From contig JAITSR010000100.1 in NCBI GenBank assembly GCA_031287655.1, forward strand, positions 1-6,051: DNA of 6,051 bases, read 5' to 3'. The position numbers were made by a program, and so were the translations under genes. Source of the DNA: Clostridiales bacterium (GTDB taxonomy: Bacteria > Bacillota > Clostridia > WRLR01). Positions within the stretch are counted from its first letter, which is position 1. Each line of letters begins with the position of its first letter. Below, piece by piece: positions 4,866 to 6,051 of the stretch. The notes under the pieces were generated by a model. It was not told the DNA's origin. It searched no databases and worked only from the letters and a program-made list of their open reading frames with translations.

Positions 4866-6051
4866 ATGGCGGAACAAAAACAGGGCGCCGGTAAGCCGCG
4901 CGGCCGCGCGGGGGCGGCGGCAAAGGCCGCCGCGGTAAAAGCTGCGGAGGACGCAAAGAAAACACAGGGCCAGCTCCTTTCGGAGAAGCTGTCGTTTGAA
5001 CTCAAAAGCTGCTGGGAGACGGCCGACGAGCGCACGCGCGGCGAGGTCACGCGATTTGCGGAATCGTACAAGACCATGCTCGACGGCGGCAAGACGGAAC
5101 GTGAATTTTCGGCCCGCTGCCGGGAAATCCTCGAAAAAAACGGCTATCAGGACATCGAACAGATGTTTGATTCCAACACGAAGCTGACTCCCGGAACAAA
5201 AGTGTATCAGAATATCCACGGCAAATCGCTGATTTTTGCGATCATCGGAAAGAACCCGGTCGCCGAGGGCGTCAACATTGTCGGCGCGCATGTCGACTCC
5301 CCGCGGATCGACTTAAAAACAAACCCGCTCTACGAGGACACGGGCTTTGCGATGTTGGACACGCAATACTACGGCGGAATCAAAAAGTATCAGTGGGTCA
5401 CGATCCCGCTCGCGCTGCACGGCGTGATCATCAAAACGAGCGGCGAGCGCGTCGAGGTCTGCATTGGCGAGGCGGCGAGCGACCCCGTGTTCACGATCAC
5501 GGACCTTCTGCCGCATCTTGCGCGTATTCAGATGGAAAAGAAGGCGTCGGAGGTGATCCCGGGCGAGGGGCTCAACGTGCTCGCGGGCACGATCCCATAC
5601 CCGGACGACAAGGTGAAGGAAAAGGTCAAGCTGAATCTGTTAAAGCTCCTGAACGACGCGTATGGCATCGTCGAGGAGGATTTTGCGAGCGCGGAGCTTG
5701 AGATCGTGCCGGCGTCAAAGGCGCGGGACGTCGGTTTCGACCGGAGCATGATCGGCGCGTATGGGCATGACGACCGCAGCTGCGCCTACGCGGCGGTACG
5801 CGCGCTCACGGACATCGGGAACACCGAGGCCAAGGGCGGCGGCAAAGGGCTGTATGGCGCCGGAATCCCAAAGCGCACCTGCGTATGTGTGCTGACCGAC
5901 AAGGAGGAGACCGGCAGCGCAGGCAACACCGGCGCGGAGTCGAAGCTCTTTGAAAATTTCATCGCGTACCTCTGCGATCTGACGACGGACCATTACACCG
6001 ACATCGCGCTGCGCCGATGCCTCTCGCGCTCCTACATGCTGTCCGCGGACG
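4866..6051 (+). CDS. M18-family zinc aminopeptidase (3' end outside window)
   Basis: Family M18 enzymes are two-zinc metallopeptidases that remove N-terminal residues from peptides, usually as large oligomers in the cytoplasm. The visible 395 residues cover most of a family product of about 450-470. Metal-site motifs appear in order: GAHVDSPR (140-147), with His142 and Asp144; YGHDDRS (299-305), with the bridging Asp; and DKEETGSAG (345-353), with Glu347-Glu348. The final LSAD (392-395) probably begins the next metal motif, cut by the window edge. The stretch YYGGIKKYQW (168-177) is, from memory, typical of clostridial members. Residues 1-34 are an Ala/Lys/Arg-rich, low-complexity lead unlike the core. 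The start is supported by GGAGGG just upstream. Transcription is likely from the promoter at 4698-4726 through a structured leader. Substrate preference cannot be told from sequence. Confidence 0.9.
   Translation, partial: MAEQKQGAGKPRGRAGAAAKAAAVKAAEDAKKTQGQLLSEKLSFELKSCWETADERTRGEVTRFAESYKTMLDGGKTEREFSARCREILEKNGYQDIEQMFDSNTKLTPGTKVYQNIHGKSLIFAIIGKNPVAEGVNIVGAHVDSPRIDLKTNPLYEDTGFAMLDTQYYGGIKKYQWVTIPLALHGVIIKTSGERVEVCIGEAASDPVFTITDLLPHLARIQMEKKASEVIPGEGLNVLAGTIPYPDDKVKEKVKLNLLKLLNDAYGIVEEDFASAELEIVPASKARDVGFDRSMIGAYGHDDRSCAYAAVRALTDIGNTEAKGGGKGLYGAGIPKRTCVCVLTDKEETGSAGNTGAESKLFENFIAYLCDLTTDHYTDIALRRCLSRSYMLSAD

Noticed and set aside
1..6051. Search for CRISPR arrays, insertion sequences, toxin-antitoxin pairs or a novel defence cluster
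   Set aside because: No repeat-spacer pattern, transposase, attachment site or unexplained gene cluster was seen. All sizeable coding regions belong to known housekeeping families.

Overview
This looks like chromosomal core-genome DNA from a GC-rich member of the Firmicutes, most likely Clostridia. The reasons are the mutL-miaA-hfq-lexA neighbourhood, a short-tailed clostridial-type Hfq, Gram-positive-type LexA box candidates (GAAC-N4-GTTC-like), strong purine-rich ribosome-binding sites, TTG starts, a tRNA gene without an encoded CCA, and an M18 aminopeptidase of the clostridial sort. This placement is inferred from sequence character only.

Layout. The plus strand opens with the 3' part of mutL (mismatch-repair endonuclease), followed 18 nt later by miaA (tRNA dimethylallyltransferase). 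After a 150-160 nt gap holding a good sigma-A promoter candidate comes hfq (RNA chaperone). hfq converges on a minus-strand block that reads, in transcription order, tRNA-Gln(UUG), intrinsic terminator, proC (pyrroline-5-carboxylate reductase), rnhA (RNase HI, overlapping proC by 11 nt) and lexA (SOS repressor). lexA has its own consensus promoter, lying across the rnhA stop codon, with LexA-box candidates at the -35 and at the start of transcription. To the right, the tRNA-Gln promoter and a second strong promoter fire away from each other, their -35 boxes separated by a single base. The rightward promoter feeds a roughly 130-nt leader dominated by a 67-nt two-tier inverted repeat. This leads to an M18-family aminopeptidase gene that runs off the window.

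Functional themes. mutL, lexA and rnhA serve DNA repair, damage response and R-loop or primer RNA removal. miaA, tRNA-Gln and hfq serve tRNA modification, decoding and RNA regulation. proC and the aminopeptidase serve proline synthesis and peptide turnover. These are housekeeping genes. I see no mobile element, CRISPR array, toxin-antitoxin pair or evident new defence system. The points most worth a second look are regulatory or structural: the lexA promoter and operator, an unusually long LexA linker with an internal repeat, the back-to-back promoters with the large leader hairpin, and the stop-free, coding-like leader in frame with hfq.

Gaps: 1827-1988 holds the hfq promoter and leader, 2250-2363 holds degenerate repeats and a weak terminator candidate, and 4656-4865 holds the divergent promoters, the inverted repeat and the aminopeptidase ribosome-binding site. 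No stretch longer than 300 bases lacks a gene.
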